64,000 bases of DNA from Saccopteryx bilineata (lineage: Eukaryota; Chordata; Mammalia; Chiroptera; Emballonuridae): assembly GCF_036850765.1 (NCBI RefSeq), contig NC_089493.1, forward strand, positions 192,094,706-192,158,705, written 5' to 3'. The position numbers and the translations under genes were made by a program. This document shows, one piece after another, positions 46,331 to 57,750 of the stretch (within the stretch, counting starts at the first letter, position 1; every line of letters starts with the position of its first letter). The notes under the pieces are model-generated. The model was not told where the DNA came from and searched no databases. It worked only from the letters and a program-made list of their open reading frames with translations.

Positions 46331-46840
46331 TTCATAACTAAAATCATAACGACAGAGTTTTCTTAAATGAGAAAATAAGCTATAAACAATATAAAACAAA
46401 ATCTGTCAGATCAGCTGCCAAACACGAAATCCAGAAATAGCCCAGCTCATCCCCCACTGAAAAGCAGTCTAAATGGCTGCCATTCTCTTGTGTTATCATC
46501 TGAGTCTTTCTCAGAAACGTAAAGGGTCTGACTTTGATTTACAGGCAAATGAGCAACACTTCCCCGACAAAGTGATCGGGAGCCCTGTAAGACTGAGATG
46601 TTTTACTCTGTGCGCTACCACACAGAACGTGAACATGCCTGGAGAAGGGGAAGAAGGGAGACCGCCCAGGGGTCTCGTGTTAGTGCACGAAACATGCTGC
46701 CTCCAGTTCGGGACGCCACTGAGCGCGGCCAGGATTGAAAGGAACACACAGACTGATCTGGAATAAGCCAAGAGATGGACATGGCTAGTGTCTCACATGG
46801 AAAACCACAATTCTAAAGGTAACACAAAACCGTCATTCAC

Positions 46841-46978
46841 CTTAATAGAATTATCCCGTAGCCCACTGATGATCTTTTCATCATCGTACTGTAAACAGTA
46901 GACGCCTTTACTATTTTCAGAGCGGCACTGGATCCTCTGCAAGTTGTGTCGTCCACACCGCCAGTTCGATTCTATAGT
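46841..46978 (-). CDS. FBXW11: FBXW11 exon: linker helix end and WD40 blade 1
   Basis: The exon of 138 bp (46 codons, phase 0 at both ends) follows the acceptor 'tctccccccag' and ends at donor gtgaat. It encodes [20 protein letters not shown], the entry to the propeller, then [20 protein letters not shown] and RDNSIK, the inner strands of blade 1. The Arg of GLRDN corresponds to a residue described as contacting the substrate phosphoserine in beta-TrCP1. Confidence 0.97.
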
Positions 46979-48852
46979 CTGGGGGGAGAAGAGGTAACAA
47001 GTGAACTTCAGTGAATCAACGGTTCTGGGAGGTTTCAGACTCGCACGGCGTCCAGAGACAGCATACCACCGCTACCCCATCTTGGTTTGCGTAACTGTCT
47101 GTGGAAAGGAATCACGCTCTTTTCCAAATAAGACATTAGCCCGACAATGTTTTTTCTCAAATGTTCCCGGCCCTGCTGGCAACTATCACAGGATTTCCAA
47201 TGAGTTTGGGTTGGGTTTGAAGAAGAAAAAAACGGCCTAGACAGAAGTTGGTATGTTTCAAGAATGCCATTTGCATCCAAAACATACAAATACATAGTAA
47301 CTCATTGGGTCACTCTCTAATACCAATTAAAATATTTGGCGGAAGACCCCCAACATTAGCCTATGCTGAGAATCGGTGTGCCCATACAACGCACCGTCTC
47401 GGTCACTGAGAAAAGATATTGAACAACTATTACAGGCCAACTGCTATACACAAAATGTTATTTGTTATCCATTTGTAACCTTCCACCAGACCGAAGCTCC
47501 TTTAGAGTAAGAACGGCCCATTCCAGCCCTGGGGTCATTCCTTCATCACTCGGGCAGCACTTAGGTTGCGCCAGGATATTCAGGTACTGACTGCGCTAGA
47601 CATGGGGCATGGAATGAGCGACAGGAAGCACCCCGCTTCCACGGAGGGGACCCCAAGGCCTAGGCACACAGTGTCTGCAACTGGACATACTCCAGACATG
47701 TTCATTTGGTTAAACGGTCCATGCATCAGGCTTGGAAGGAAATCCTTATTATTTCCATTTGTGCAACAAGAAAGGAGTTTCCTTTGTGTGAGCCCACAGC
47801 CCAGTAACTGGATGCGAGGGAAATCACACCCAGTTCTCCTGCGTCTGAGTCCACGCTCTCTGCACTAAGACATGCAGTGTCTATAGAGTCCAGTTCTGGC
47901 TGCTGAGGCAGGCAGCCCAGAACATGAGGAGCTCAGTCACAAGTCCAGATAAAATGCCCGAGCCAAACGAGCGAGGCTAAAGCTAAGTGCCGCCGGACCG
48001 AAGGAGACAAACAGTGGCAAGGTGCAAGACAGTGGGTGGAATTTAAGGAGGAATGGCTTTGTCCAGAGCACTGGAAGACCTAAACTTTTGTAGTGGATAC
48101 CGGGGATTTTCAGGATCAAAAGATAACAAAGTTTCTACTAAGAACAACCAAAATGTTAACTGATCCTTGCAATGAGGGGACAGTAGGAACCAGAATAATT
48201 GGTCCTCAACTCAGGATTAACTCTCATAAGTTAATTATCTGAGTAGCTAAAAGTCTGATTAGTTGCTTTGCTGAAGAAAGGAGATAAATCTCATCCCCAT
48301 TCATGATAAGCACTTAATTACTGGTTCTGCTGACATCTAAACAGCATTTCCTCTTCTTTGGAAGGCAGTACACTCCTGTCCGCGCTAAGATGTTAAAATT
48401 TACTGAATGTTATGTGTTGGGTGCTATGCTTTCATAACATTGTGCTGTACACTGATTTAATCTTCACAACTCTGGAGCCGGTTAATTATCCTCATTTTAT
48501 CGGACCAAAAAAAAAAAAAGAAAGAAAGCAGGGCTGGAAATATTGATACACATACACAGTAAAAGAAAAGGCTTTTCTGATGTGGCCTCAGTCCTTGGCA
48601 CAGGAGCCTGGAAATATAATCCCTGCCCAATGCAGCCTCGTGAGAGGGCAGGCCGCCTACTTCTGGTGCCCAGGAGATGTGGGGAGTGAGGAAGTACTCA
48701 CCTGCGTCAGACACCAAGTCAGGGCTCTAACCAGCAGCATGGCTGCCTGCAAGTTTGTGAAGTGTCAGACATAAGAGTGCATGCCAAACCAAACTAGACA
48801 ACAGTTGTGTTCGTATAAGCAACTTTTTAAAAAGGGGTACAGAATTGAAATC

Positions 48853-49174
48853 TTTTTTTTTTTAGAGACGGGGGGGAGGGATAGATAGGGACAGACAGAC
48901 GAGAACGAAGAGAGATGAGAAGCATCAATCAACAGTTTTTCATTGCAAGACCTTAGTTGTTCATTGATTGCTTTCTCATATGTGCCTTGACCGTGGGCCT
49001 TCAGCAGACCGAGTAACCAACCCCTTGCTCGAGACAGCGACCTTGGGTCCAAGCTGGTGAGCTTAGCTCAAACCAGATGAGCCTGCGCTCAAGCTGGTGA
49101 CCTTGGGGTCTTGAACCTGGGTCCTCCGCATCCCAGTCTGACGCTCTATCCACTGTGCTACTGCCTGGTCAGGC
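48853..49174 (-). mobile_element. tRNA-derived bat SINE, reverse
   Basis: The T-tract is at 48853-48863, followed by antisense body ('gagaagcatcaatcaaca', 'gattgctttctcatatgtgcc') and head ('cactgtgctactgcctggtcagg'). Only the short flank 'gaaatc' is shared on both sides. Confidence 0.85.
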
Positions 49175-49411
49175 TAGAAATCATTTCTTGAACTCAGTGC
49201 TTAGAATCATCTAGAGAAATAGTTCATTTTCAGATGACTGAAGCCTTCAGCATGCCAAAACATATCAGGCCAATGCTGACTGCGGAGGAAGACGTACTGG
49301 TAATAAGTCTTACTTATGGCCAGTGACGCTTGGCCATGGTCACTGATGTTCCGGCTCTCCCCTCCTGGGGCTCAGACCTGCTGCAGGGTGCATGGCTCCA
49401 GAGAAACCCAA

Positions 49412-49608
49412 AGTGTTCCAACGGTGAGTGTGTGACATCTCTCTCCCTCTCTCTCTCTAAGTTATTCCAACAGTATATAACATCTCTCTTCCCCTCTCTC
49501 TCTCTCTCTCTCTGAGTAGTTTGACAGAGAGTATGTAACATCTCTCTCCCTCCTTCTCTAAGTATTCCAACAGTGAGTATGTAACATCTCTCTCCCTCTC
49601 TCTCTCCC

Positions 49609-49665
<57 letters not shown>

Positions 49666-49675
49666 AACACACACA
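49412..49675. repeat. TC-rich tandem array with (TC)n and (CA)n expansion
   Basis: The unit 'attccaacagtgagtatgtaacatctctctccctc' recurs about four times with variable (TC)n lengths at about 49412, 49464, 49530 and 49562. The array ends in a pure (TC)n run and then (CA)n at 49650-49665. Confidence 0.85.
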
Positions 49676-50466
49676 ACAGGTATTAGTTTTTATTGAATCA
49701 GTAAGAAGCTTTGTTACTCTGTATTTCAATGAATGAAAAAGCACATTTACCAACACAGGGGAGCTTGGGGAAAAAATTCTTTTTAAAGAGGCAGTGGGGG
49801 AGCTTCTCATACCAAAAAGAATTTCTGACATGTTACATTTTCCCTCTACCCTACAACAATTTCTAAAACGAGGGGGCTTGGTTATACCCTTTACTATGTC
49901 CACAGTCACACAGCAGAGGAGCGGGCGGAGGCAATCCGGGGAGCCCGATCAGGATAGAGGGCACCGCCCCGTACGAAAGGCTGAGCTGTGTTCTCCAGTT
50001 CCAACCTGCGAAACAGAGCCCGCTGCCAGGACCCCTCAAAGCTCCGCTAGACCATAGGCTTTCATTCTAAGTCAAATGGAAGTGAGAAAACGGCTCAGTT
50101 TCTCAAGGCAGAGCAAGAGCCTCCTTTCCTATCACACACAACTGAATTTTAAAAGAAAGACTTTGCCAAATAATTCTTGATGGAGTATTTATTATTAGGT
50201 TCCTTAATCCCCAAACAAGTGTAGTTTGTTTCACAATGCCAGGAAAGCGCCACCAAACCAGATCAGGGAGTGGACGGCTTCGCTGCACACCACCCCATCT
50301 AATTCACCCTTCTCAATCCCCAAGGCCACCCACAGACGAAAGCAGCCCTTCCTGCTGACTGTGCCTGCCCAAAATACTACCTACCACCTTATTTGATGAC
50401 CTCAGCTAGAATGCTAAGCCAGGCCTTTATTTAAAATTTTTTTTTTTTTTAAAGAAAAACCAGACC

Positions 50467-50737
50467 CCTCCCTGGCCAGGTAGCTTGGTCGGTTAGAGCA
50501 TCGTTCTATACAAGGTTGTGGGATTAATCCCTGGTCAGGCATATACAAGACTCAACCAAGGAAGGCATAAGTAAATGGAACAACAAATCAATGTGTTTGT
50601 TTTTCTTTCTCTCCCTTCCTTTCTCTTTCTAAAATCAATTTTTTTTTTTAGAAATTTATTTATTTATTTATTTATTTTTAATTTTTTTTATTTTATTTAT
50701 TCATTTTTAGAGAGGAGAGAGACAGAGAGGGAGAGAG

Positions 50738-50772
<35 letters not shown>

Positions 50773-50926
50773 GGGGAGGGGTTGGAAGCATCAACTCCCA
50801 TATGTGCCTTGACCAGGCAAGCCCAGGGTTTCGAACTGGCGACCTCAGCATTTCCAGGTCGACGCTTTATCCACTGCGCCACCACAGGTCAGGCTCTAAA
50901 ATCAATTTTAAAAAATTTTTTTTAAA
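50467..50926 (+). mobile_element. VES-type SINE interrupted by a younger SINE
   Basis: The head 'ctggccaggtagcttggtcggttagagcatcg' and the body to 'tttctctttctaaaatcaatt' form the 5' part; 'aaaatcaattttaaaaaatt' resumes after the inner SINE. Outer flanks 'aaagaaaaaccagacc' (50451-50466) and a similar 'aaagaaaaagaacctagacc' after the element suggest an older target duplication. Confidence 0.8.
50643..50894 (-). mobile_element. Short bat SINE, reverse, nested in the VES-type SINE, perfect TSD
   Basis: It is the same subfamily as 37532-37735, with a (TTTA)n tail and a (GA)n stretch. The perfect 15-bp duplication 'tctaaaatcaatttt' is at 50628-50642 and 50895-50909; both copies are the host SINE's own 3' end. 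Confidence 0.93.
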
Positions 50927-51896
50927 GAAAAGAAAAAGAACCTAGACCTTAAAAACAGAAGGCAGCCCAACTGTGGTGTAAAAGACCCATGTCAATGAGC
51001 ACGTTAGCAAATGGCGTGGACTGTGCACTGCAGCTGCTCCTCTGCCAAGATGGGAAACCGTCTACTTCCTCGACACTGCTGGGAGGATCCCCAGAGACGA
51101 CACAGGTGAGTGTTCATCACGGCGCCTGCCAAGGGCAGCGGCGATGCTCCAGCCGCCTGTGCAGAACACGGGCCAAAAGGAGTAGGCTCTGACCAAAAAT
51201 TCTCCCCCACAAATTGCCAGGAACGCTGCCTCAGTCTAGGCCACCTTTAACTCTGATGGCCCTGAGCCCTGCCCCAGCCCCGCCCCCGGCCCCGCCCAGG
51301 AGCGGGCTCAGCCTTCTGAGGCAATTCAACTACCATCTGCAGGTCAGTGGCAGGCACTCAGGGTACACACAGGTGCACCTCTCCATTATGCAGATACCTG
51401 CCGTTTCACTTGGACATCACATGATGTGGCTACTGTAGAGGAATATTTCGTGTTTTTGAGCACTTGTAAAATCCCTTTACCCTGTGCAAATTTTCAAAAT
51501 ACTGGGAAAGTAGCCATGATACACAGAGTATACAGCGGCATTTAAATTGGCAATAGAGTGAAAACAGATGTCTGAGTATGGAGGGATAACATTATTTTTA
51601 GAAGCCTAAACACAACTGGGTGGGTGGGCAAGTTTCAGCATTCTCTGGTCAGGACAATGTTAATATCAAGTCTGCAAACCACAAAAAAGCTCTCCACTTT
51701 CCCTGAATAAAATGTGGTTTATTAAAAGGTGCGACACAACCCACCATCATTTCACCAGGGGTCCGTTCCAAGGAGAGAGCTCGGAGGCTTTCACCCAGGG
51801 AGTGAAGACAGGGGAGAGGCAGAGTCCAGGGGAGGGTCTGCCGCTGCTGAGACGGCGAGAGGCAGAGCCAAGCTCAGGGCAGCAGAGCTCAGACCG

Positions 51897-52262
51897 ACTG
51901 AGAGACACCCGGGGGCCGAGAGACATGGGGGGGGGCGAGAGACACCCGGGGGCTGAGAGACACGGGGGGGGGGGGGCCCGAGAGACACCCGGGGGCCGAA
52001 AGACACGGAGGGGGGGTCGAGAGACACGGGGGGGGGCCGAGAGACACCGGGGGCTGAGAGACACGGGGGGGGGGGCCCGAGAGACACCCGGGGGCCGAGA
52101 GACACGGGGGGGGCCCAAGAGACACCCGGGGGCCGAGAGACACGGGGGGGGGGGCCGAGAGACACGGGGGGGGGCCGAGAGACACCCGGGGAGCCGAGAG
52201 ACACCCAGGGGCCGAGAGACACCCAGGGGCCGAGAGACACCCGGGGAGCTGAGAGACACCTG
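51897..52262 (+). repeat. G-rich minisatellite, unit about 18-22 bp (gccgagagacacccgggg)
   Basis: About eighteen tandem units of 'ccgagagacac' followed by a variable G-run (4 to 12 G) fill the interval. The long open frames in all phases are a product of the array. The G-runs are on the template strand of FBXW11, so the pre-mRNA carries the C-rich sequence. Confidence 0.95.
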
Positions 52263-53119
52263 GGGGCCTGGCGCAGTGAAAGGGGCGTGGCCTTTGGACT
52301 AAGAATCTCAGTTTTGAAAATTTGAGATTAAGTCTCTGGAACAAAGTACCTAATAGTAAGCTCACCATTAATGATGATGATGATGATACTAATTAATACT
52401 CTAGATAGCAAAGAAAATATAGCTGCTTCTTTTAGGAATGTGCCTCGGGTTTCCCAGGACTTCCTTCTCCATTCAGGCACCCTCTAGCTCCCTCCCCGCC
52501 ACTCTCTGTGGCAAGAACAGCCATGAGAGATAAACCTTGCAGAAAGCTAAAATTCTTCTCTCCAGACTTTATTTCTCACATTTCCTGAATCATAGGGGCT
52601 GGCCACACTAAGCCAAGTTCTCTACCTTTTCCTTAGAAATGAGCCAATTTCTGGTAAGTCGATGTGGAAGGGCCAGGGCAAGGTCATCTGCTCAGAGAAC
52701 CAAAGCTGGGGCTGGCTCGCTGACCGCAGCCAGCACATGAACTCGAGTTGTCGGGCAGCGCGAGAAGGAGTAAAGGAAGACCAAGTGGTGAACTGGCAGC
52801 CTTGCACAGTAGATGGGGAGAAATGTTGCCACTGTGTGTGGCAACAGGGGAGGGAGACACAAACACCCACCTAACACACAGGGCATAACTTATCTTCTGG
52901 CAATGTGCTTAATTAAAATCCTGTAAAGTGCTCCCTTGACTATAACTGGACTAAGACAAGGCCAGTTCATCTTAACTCATGCCCTCTTTTCAACAATCAG
53001 TCAAGGGTGCTGCATATTCACTCGATTGGGGAAAGGAGTTCACCTTGAACTCTGTAGGTAGATAACAACACACATCTTTCTCCTTCACTTCTTGAATTTT
53101 CCAGTCTGCAAATGACAAC

Positions 53120-53340
53120 GCTAAGCCTACAGCTAGCCAGACCTCAGTTAAAATCCAGCTTCTCCTACATAACTATGTAGCGAGAGCCGAAACTTCTTAG
53201 TCTCCATTTCCCCTTACTACATATGGAAATATGTACCTTGTAGGAATTAAATGCAACAATCTATGTAAGGTACATAACATAGTTCACACTATACTGCAAG
53301 GGCTCAAAAGAGGGTACTTGTAACTATTATTTGCTGCTAT
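53120..53340 (+). mobile_element. MIR-like SINE fragment
   Basis: 'agacctcagttaaaatccagcttctcctac', 'tagtctccatttccccttac' and 'tgtaactattatttgctgct' follow MIR order with divergence. Confidence 0.55.
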
Positions 53341-53559
53341 GGGGGTTTCATATCAGCCATACGGGCAAGAGCCAAGCCTGTGAGTCTGCCATTTGTTGGA
53401 TCAATGGATCGCTGACAAAGCTTACTACCTGTGTGTCCACATGGAACAGAATTAAACATGCTCCCAAAACAGAGGTAAAGAACTCTGTTTTGATGAGGCA
53501 ACAGTGATCTACAGTATAAAGAAGTCGTATGAAACACAGAAGAAAATAAGGTTGAGCAT

Positions 53560-54165
53560 AGACTCTGTTCCTCACTAGCTGCGTGATCTTGGGCAATCTG
53601 TTTCACCTGTTGAACCTCAGTTTCCTCAACCTTCAGGTACTGTCCAGAGTGTTCAATGAGAAAATGTATTATAAAATGCTTAACAAGACCCTGGCCGGTT
53701 GGCTCAGTGGTAGAGCGTCAGCCTGGCGTGCAGAAGTCCCAGGTTCGATTCCCGGCCAGGGCACACAGGAGAAGCGCCTATCTGCTTCTCCACCCCTCCA
53801 CCTCCCCTTCCTCTCTGTCTCTCTCTTCCCCTCCCGCAGCGAGGCTCCATTGGAGCAAAGATGGCCTGGGTGCTGGGGATGGCTCCTTGGCCTCTGCCCC
53901 AGGTGCTAGAGTGGCTCTGGTCACAACAGAGCGACGCCCCGGAGGGGCAGAGCATCACCCCTTGGTGGGCAGAGCGTCGCCCCCTGGTGGGCGTGCTGGG
54001 TGGATCCCGGTCGAGCGCATGCGGGAGTCTGTCTGCCTGTCTCTCCCCGTTTCCAGCTTCAGAAAAATACAAAAAAAAAAAAACAAAAAAAAAATGCTTA
54101 ACAAAGTAGCAAGCACAAGTAAATGCTCTATACACGGTATATTATTTTTATTATTACTATTAGTG
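53560..54165 (+). mobile_element. MIR split by a younger SINE
   Basis: 'cactagctgcgtgatcttgggcaatctg' and 'acctcagtttcctcaacctt' are MIR core. The 3' end 'aagtagcaagcacaagtaaatgctctatac' resumes at 54105 after the SINE at 53687-54090. Confidence 0.75.
53687..54090 (+). mobile_element. Long bat SINE, forward, perfect TSD
   Basis: The head 'ccctggccggttggctcagtgg' with B-box-like 'ggttcgattcccgg', the full body and an A-rich tail at 54064-54090 are present. The perfect 14-bp duplication 'aaaatgcttaacaa' lies at 53673-53686 and 54091-54104. The body contains two 'ccctggtgggc'-type blocks in tandem, a subfamily feature. Confidence 0.95.
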
Positions 54166-55882
54166 AATATACCAAAGTAAAAAACATCCCTTACACTAAG
54201 AGATCTAGCCCACAAAAATCTGAAGGAGACCCTTGTGGCCAACCAGCGGGTTTTTCCAAACCACACTTTAAGAACCACTGAGTAGACCACCATGATGTGG
54301 AGGTTTCGTGTCAAATAGGGCGTTCCCCCACAGCTCTATTTCCCTCACATCTGCCTCCTCTACTAACTTACAAATATTATTTCAGCCTGAGGAAATGGAT
54401 ATGGTAGGTGGCGTCACACACTGTCACGCCACAGAATACTGTATTAAGTTCATACTGTCAATTATAATAGCACTCATGGGGGTTAAATAAAATAATCCGT
54501 GTCACCAGATCTTCAGCCTGATAAAAGATCTTTCAAAATTCCTGTTTATTAGTGATTGACTTTAAACCTCATCCTTCTCATAATAAAGGATTTACTAAAT
54601 TATTCAGGGAAATGTAGAGCTACATGGTAAAGAATGATCGGGATAGGGTGGGAAGCAGAAAATAATCTAGTTACTAAGATGAATGAAGAAGCAAGTCTTT
54701 GTATATATAACTCTCTGGGGTTACGCGAGAGCCCCTCTGAACACACCAAGGAACCTAAGACTCAAGTTAACCCTCTGTCTCAGCTACTGGCGCTGCTGGA
54801 GCAATTTACTCTTAAGTTTTACCAATGGATCAATTAATTCCTAACTTTATGATTTGCTCAGCAGCAGCAGTTTGGAATTATTTAAGCCTCCCTAAAAGGT
54901 TATTTTATAGCTCGTTTTAGGGAGCAGAATACTCAAGACAAGGGCTTGTGCTTTCAATAATGACATTCTGGTCACATTCAGATTTATCGTTAACCGAATG
55001 ATTACATTAGTTCACATCTGCCTCGGAAAGGGGGGGAGAAAAAAAAGAACCTCCAGAAAAGCACATGTTTCTCCATTAATGAATTTTGGCACAATAACTT
55101 TTATGTCTATCACCTGGGGAAGAGGATTACTTCACGTTTGGGAACCTGAGCACAACTTTATGGGTGATACAGCACTGCCCAGAGCTGCTCTCTGCCAGGG
55201 AGGAAATGGTCCAGGAACCAGGACCGGCCAAGAACACATGGGAGAGAGCTAATGAGAAATGCCTGTGCCTGTCTCTCCGGGTTCAAGGAAAAGGAGCTCC
55301 GTCATAAAACCGAACCAATTAGGACACAGGAGCGATATCAAACACCTCCGACGGTCCTCATCAAGTTTACAGAGTTTTACTGGTCTGGTGAAGTTACACT
55401 CACATCCAAAATGGTCCAGAAGCATAATTTGCTCTATAAAACCCACTTAATTATTGCTTACAATCATATTTGAGTCATTTTTATGAAAAAAAAAATATGG
55501 GAAATGTACAGAGGAAACTGAGACTGTGCCTTCTCAAGTTCCCCAGATATGGCTCAAAAATGTCAAATCACTCACCTAAGGAACCGGGCCTTGGATTTCA
55601 TCAAATTAGAGTGAAAGGATGATTTTGGATTAAGGTTTTTAATTATAGCAGCCCTGTGAAGCATTTAAAAGTTAGACCATTTTTTTTTTTCAAAAAGAGG
55701 TAATGTATGCTGAAGGCTAGCTACGTTATACATTGATTGTGATACATTTGTTTCAAGAGTTCAACTTTTTAAAAAAAGTACTTGTTACATGATTTTAGAT
55801 CAACAGACAGAACACTAAGGCAACATAAAAAGTTGAGAAAAAGACACAAAGAGCCCACAAAAAAGATAAATCATAAAGTTAC

Positions 55883-55973
55883 CTCTATATCCTGGATAAT
55901 CTTTGGGTATAATGACCTATAAAACGAATTGGGAGGGCCATCTGTGGGTCTGTTTTTAAACAGGTACTGATCC
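55883..55973 (-). CDS. FBXW11: FBXW11 exon: linker between F-box and WD40 propeller
   Basis: The exon of 91 bp follows the acceptor 'ttatttgccag' and ends at donor gtaact. It contributes the last base of a Trp codon, then [20 protein letters not shown] and [10 protein letters not shown]. This is the helical linker that fixes the distance between SKP1-bound F-box and substrate-bound propeller. In at phase 2, out at phase 0, matching both neighbours. Confidence 0.97.
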
Positions 55974-56675
55974 CTGGCAAATAAAAACAAACAGATGTTA
56001 CATTTTTGCACATAAAAGGGTGAGTTTTAAACCTGGTGCTTACAAAGATATTGTATCATTCTCATCCTTTGACTTGAACTTTAAGGGTTCAAAAGGAGGA
56101 TTTCTGAGCCTGAACAGGTTAGACACAAGTTTACTTCCATTTATAGCTCTCTAACGTGATCCTGCCCTTTTAGTTTCTGAATATCCAACACAATAATCTA
56201 GCCTTTTGTTCTATAGTTTAATAAAAAGTGCTAATGTAGCTTTGTGGAAAACCTAACTTAGTACACATCAGACTTCCTCCCGTAAAGAAAATACAGCCCC
56301 ACCCTGGCTCCCCCGTCTCCTGTCTTCCATCCGAAGCTCTTTCTCTGTGCCAACAGGGCCAGGTTACTAACCAGGACAGAGCAACAGAGCTGTATTTAAG
56401 ATGATGGGTTTTCTCTAAAAATAAAAATACAAAAGTGTGCCTGCTGTGCCTCCCATTATCTTCAACCAGGAACAACAACCAACAGCCAAATGGCATTATT
56501 TGATTTTCTCATATTCTCTCTTTTTCTTATCGACCTCTTGGTAATGGTATTATCACTTAAGAAAAATGTGAAAGGACAAGCATAAATAAACAGCTTTGAA
56601 AAGCCAACTCATTCAAATGATACAACACTTCCTAACAGTAACTATGAAGAAAATACACATTTCAGGAGAAATTCT

Positions 56676-57041
56676 GACCCTGGCCGGTTGGCTCAGTGGT
56701 AGAGCGTCGGTCCAGCATGTGGATGTCCCAGGTTCAATTCCCGTTCAGGGCACACAGGAGAGGCGCTCATTTGCCTCTCTGCCCCTACCTCTCTCACTTC
56801 TCTCTCTCTCCCCATCCTACAGGCATGGCTCAGTTGGAGCAAGTTGGCCTGTGGAGCTGAGAATGGCTCCATGGCCTCTGCTTCAGGCTCTAAGAACAGC
56901 TTGGTTACTGAGCAACGAAGCAACAGCACAGATGAGCAGATCATCGTCCACTATTGGGCTTGATGGGTGGATCCCAGTTGGGGTGCATGTGAGAGTGTCT
57001 CTGCCTCCCCTCCTCTCACTGAATTTAAAAAAAAGAAGAAG
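56676..57041 (+). mobile_element. Long bat SINE, older subfamily, first of a tandem pair
   Basis: The head 'ggccggttggctcagtggtagagcgtcggtccagcatg' and a body with 'gttggagcaagttggcctgtgg' are shared with 58326-58701. It ends 'cctctcactgaatttaaaa'. The left flank 'aggagaaattct' (56664-56675) is repeated only after the second SINE (57424-57435). Confidence 0.9.
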
Positions 57042-57423
57042 AAAGCCCTGGCTGGTTGGCTCAGTGGTAGAGTGTCAGCCCAGTTTGTAGAAGTCCTGAG
57101 TTAGATTCCCGGCCAGGGCACACAGGAGAAGCGCTCATCTGCTTCTCCACCTTTCCTTCTCTCCTTTCTCTCTGAATCTCTCTTCCTCTCCCACAGCCAA
57201 GGCTCCACTGGAGCAAAGTTGGCCCAGGCGCTGAGGATGGCTCCATGGCCTCCACCTCAGGCACTAGAATGGCTTCAGTTGCAACGAAGCAACGCCCCAG
57301 ATGGGCAGAGCATCACCCCCTGGTGGGCATGCCGGGTGGATCCTGGTCAGGCACATGTAGGAGTCTGTCTGACTGCCTCCCGCTTCTAACTTCAAAAAAA
57401 TACAAAAAAATAAAAATAAAAGA
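57042..57423 (+). mobile_element. Long bat SINE, second of a tandem pair
   Basis: It begins inside or directly after the A-rich tail of the first copy ('gccctggctggttggctcag') and ends with an A-rich tail. The right flank carries the 12-bp repeat 'aggagaaattct' that pairs with the left side of the first copy. Confidence 0.9.
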
Positions 57424-57563
57424 AGGAGAAATTCTAATAGCTTTAACTCCCACCCCAACTGCTGACCACTTGTCTTTTCCACTGGTTTAAAATAGGCCAA
57501 TGCATTTGGTAAGTCATCAGACTGTCCTCGGGTCAAAGACACTGTTTGTTTTCCAGCACTTAC

Positions 57564-57750
57564 CACCCTCTTCTTTCTGAAAGTCCCTTCCACAGAGGGT
57601 CAGTGCGCACCATTCGCTCGATCAGCTTCTTCCAAAGCATTCCCTCGGAGATCACTCGCTGCCATTCTTTGCACACCAGCTCTGCCGCGCACAGCGACCT
57701 GGCATCCAGGTAGGAAAGAATGTTTTCTGCTATGTGATCTAAGCCTTGCT
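57564..57750 (-). CDS. FBXW11: FBXW11 exon: F-box domain
   Basis: The exon of 187 bp follows the acceptor 'tctgttttgtag' and ends at donor gtaagt. It starts with the last two bases of a Glu codon and encodes [40 protein letters not shown] and [21 protein letters not shown], ending with two bases of a Trp codon. This is the F-box: the [26 protein letters not shown] pattern is the SKP1-binding core. In at phase 1, out at phase 2. It is the most 5' FBXW11 exon found in the window. SINEs of opposite orientation lie about 140 bp downstream and 180 bp upstream. Confidence 0.97.

Larger units (their letters stand above)
43964..46840 (-). other. FBXW11: FBXW11 intron
   Basis: The donor is AAG|gtgaat and the acceptor caatag. 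It contains an old VES-type SINE (about 45215-45424) and an L1 3' fragment (about 45930-46330). The remainder is AT-rich unique sequence. Confidence 0.9.
46979..55882 (-). other. FBXW11: FBXW11 intron, about 8.9 kb
   Basis: The donor is GAG|gtaact and the acceptor cccccag. It holds a SINE at 48853-49174, a TC-rich tandem array at 49412-49675, nested SINEs at 50467-50926, a G-rich minisatellite at 51897-52262, MIR pieces at about 53120-53340 and 53560-54165, and a SINE at 53687-54090. The rest is unique, with no other gene recognised. Confidence 0.9.
55974..57563 (-). other. FBXW11: FBXW11 intron
   Basis: The donor is TG|gtaagt and the acceptor ttgccag. It contains a back-to-back pair of long SINEs at 56676-57423, only 140 bp from the F-box exon. 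The remainder is unique. Confidence 0.9.

Noticed and set aside
49600..49670. CRISPR-like short regular repeats
   Set aside because: The repeats are simple (TC)n/(CA)n microsatellite sequence in a mammalian intron, without unique spacers.
51712..52368. Open frames up to 196 residues with repetitive RETP/GRE or SLGPP-like patterns
   Set aside because: They are the translation of the G-rich minisatellite on both strands.
53700..53770. tRNA gene-like sequence with A-box and B-box
   Set aside because: It is the head of a tRNA-derived SINE with body, A-tail and target duplication. The same applies to the heads at 38020, 56690, 57053 and 33570. No free-standing tRNA gene was seen.
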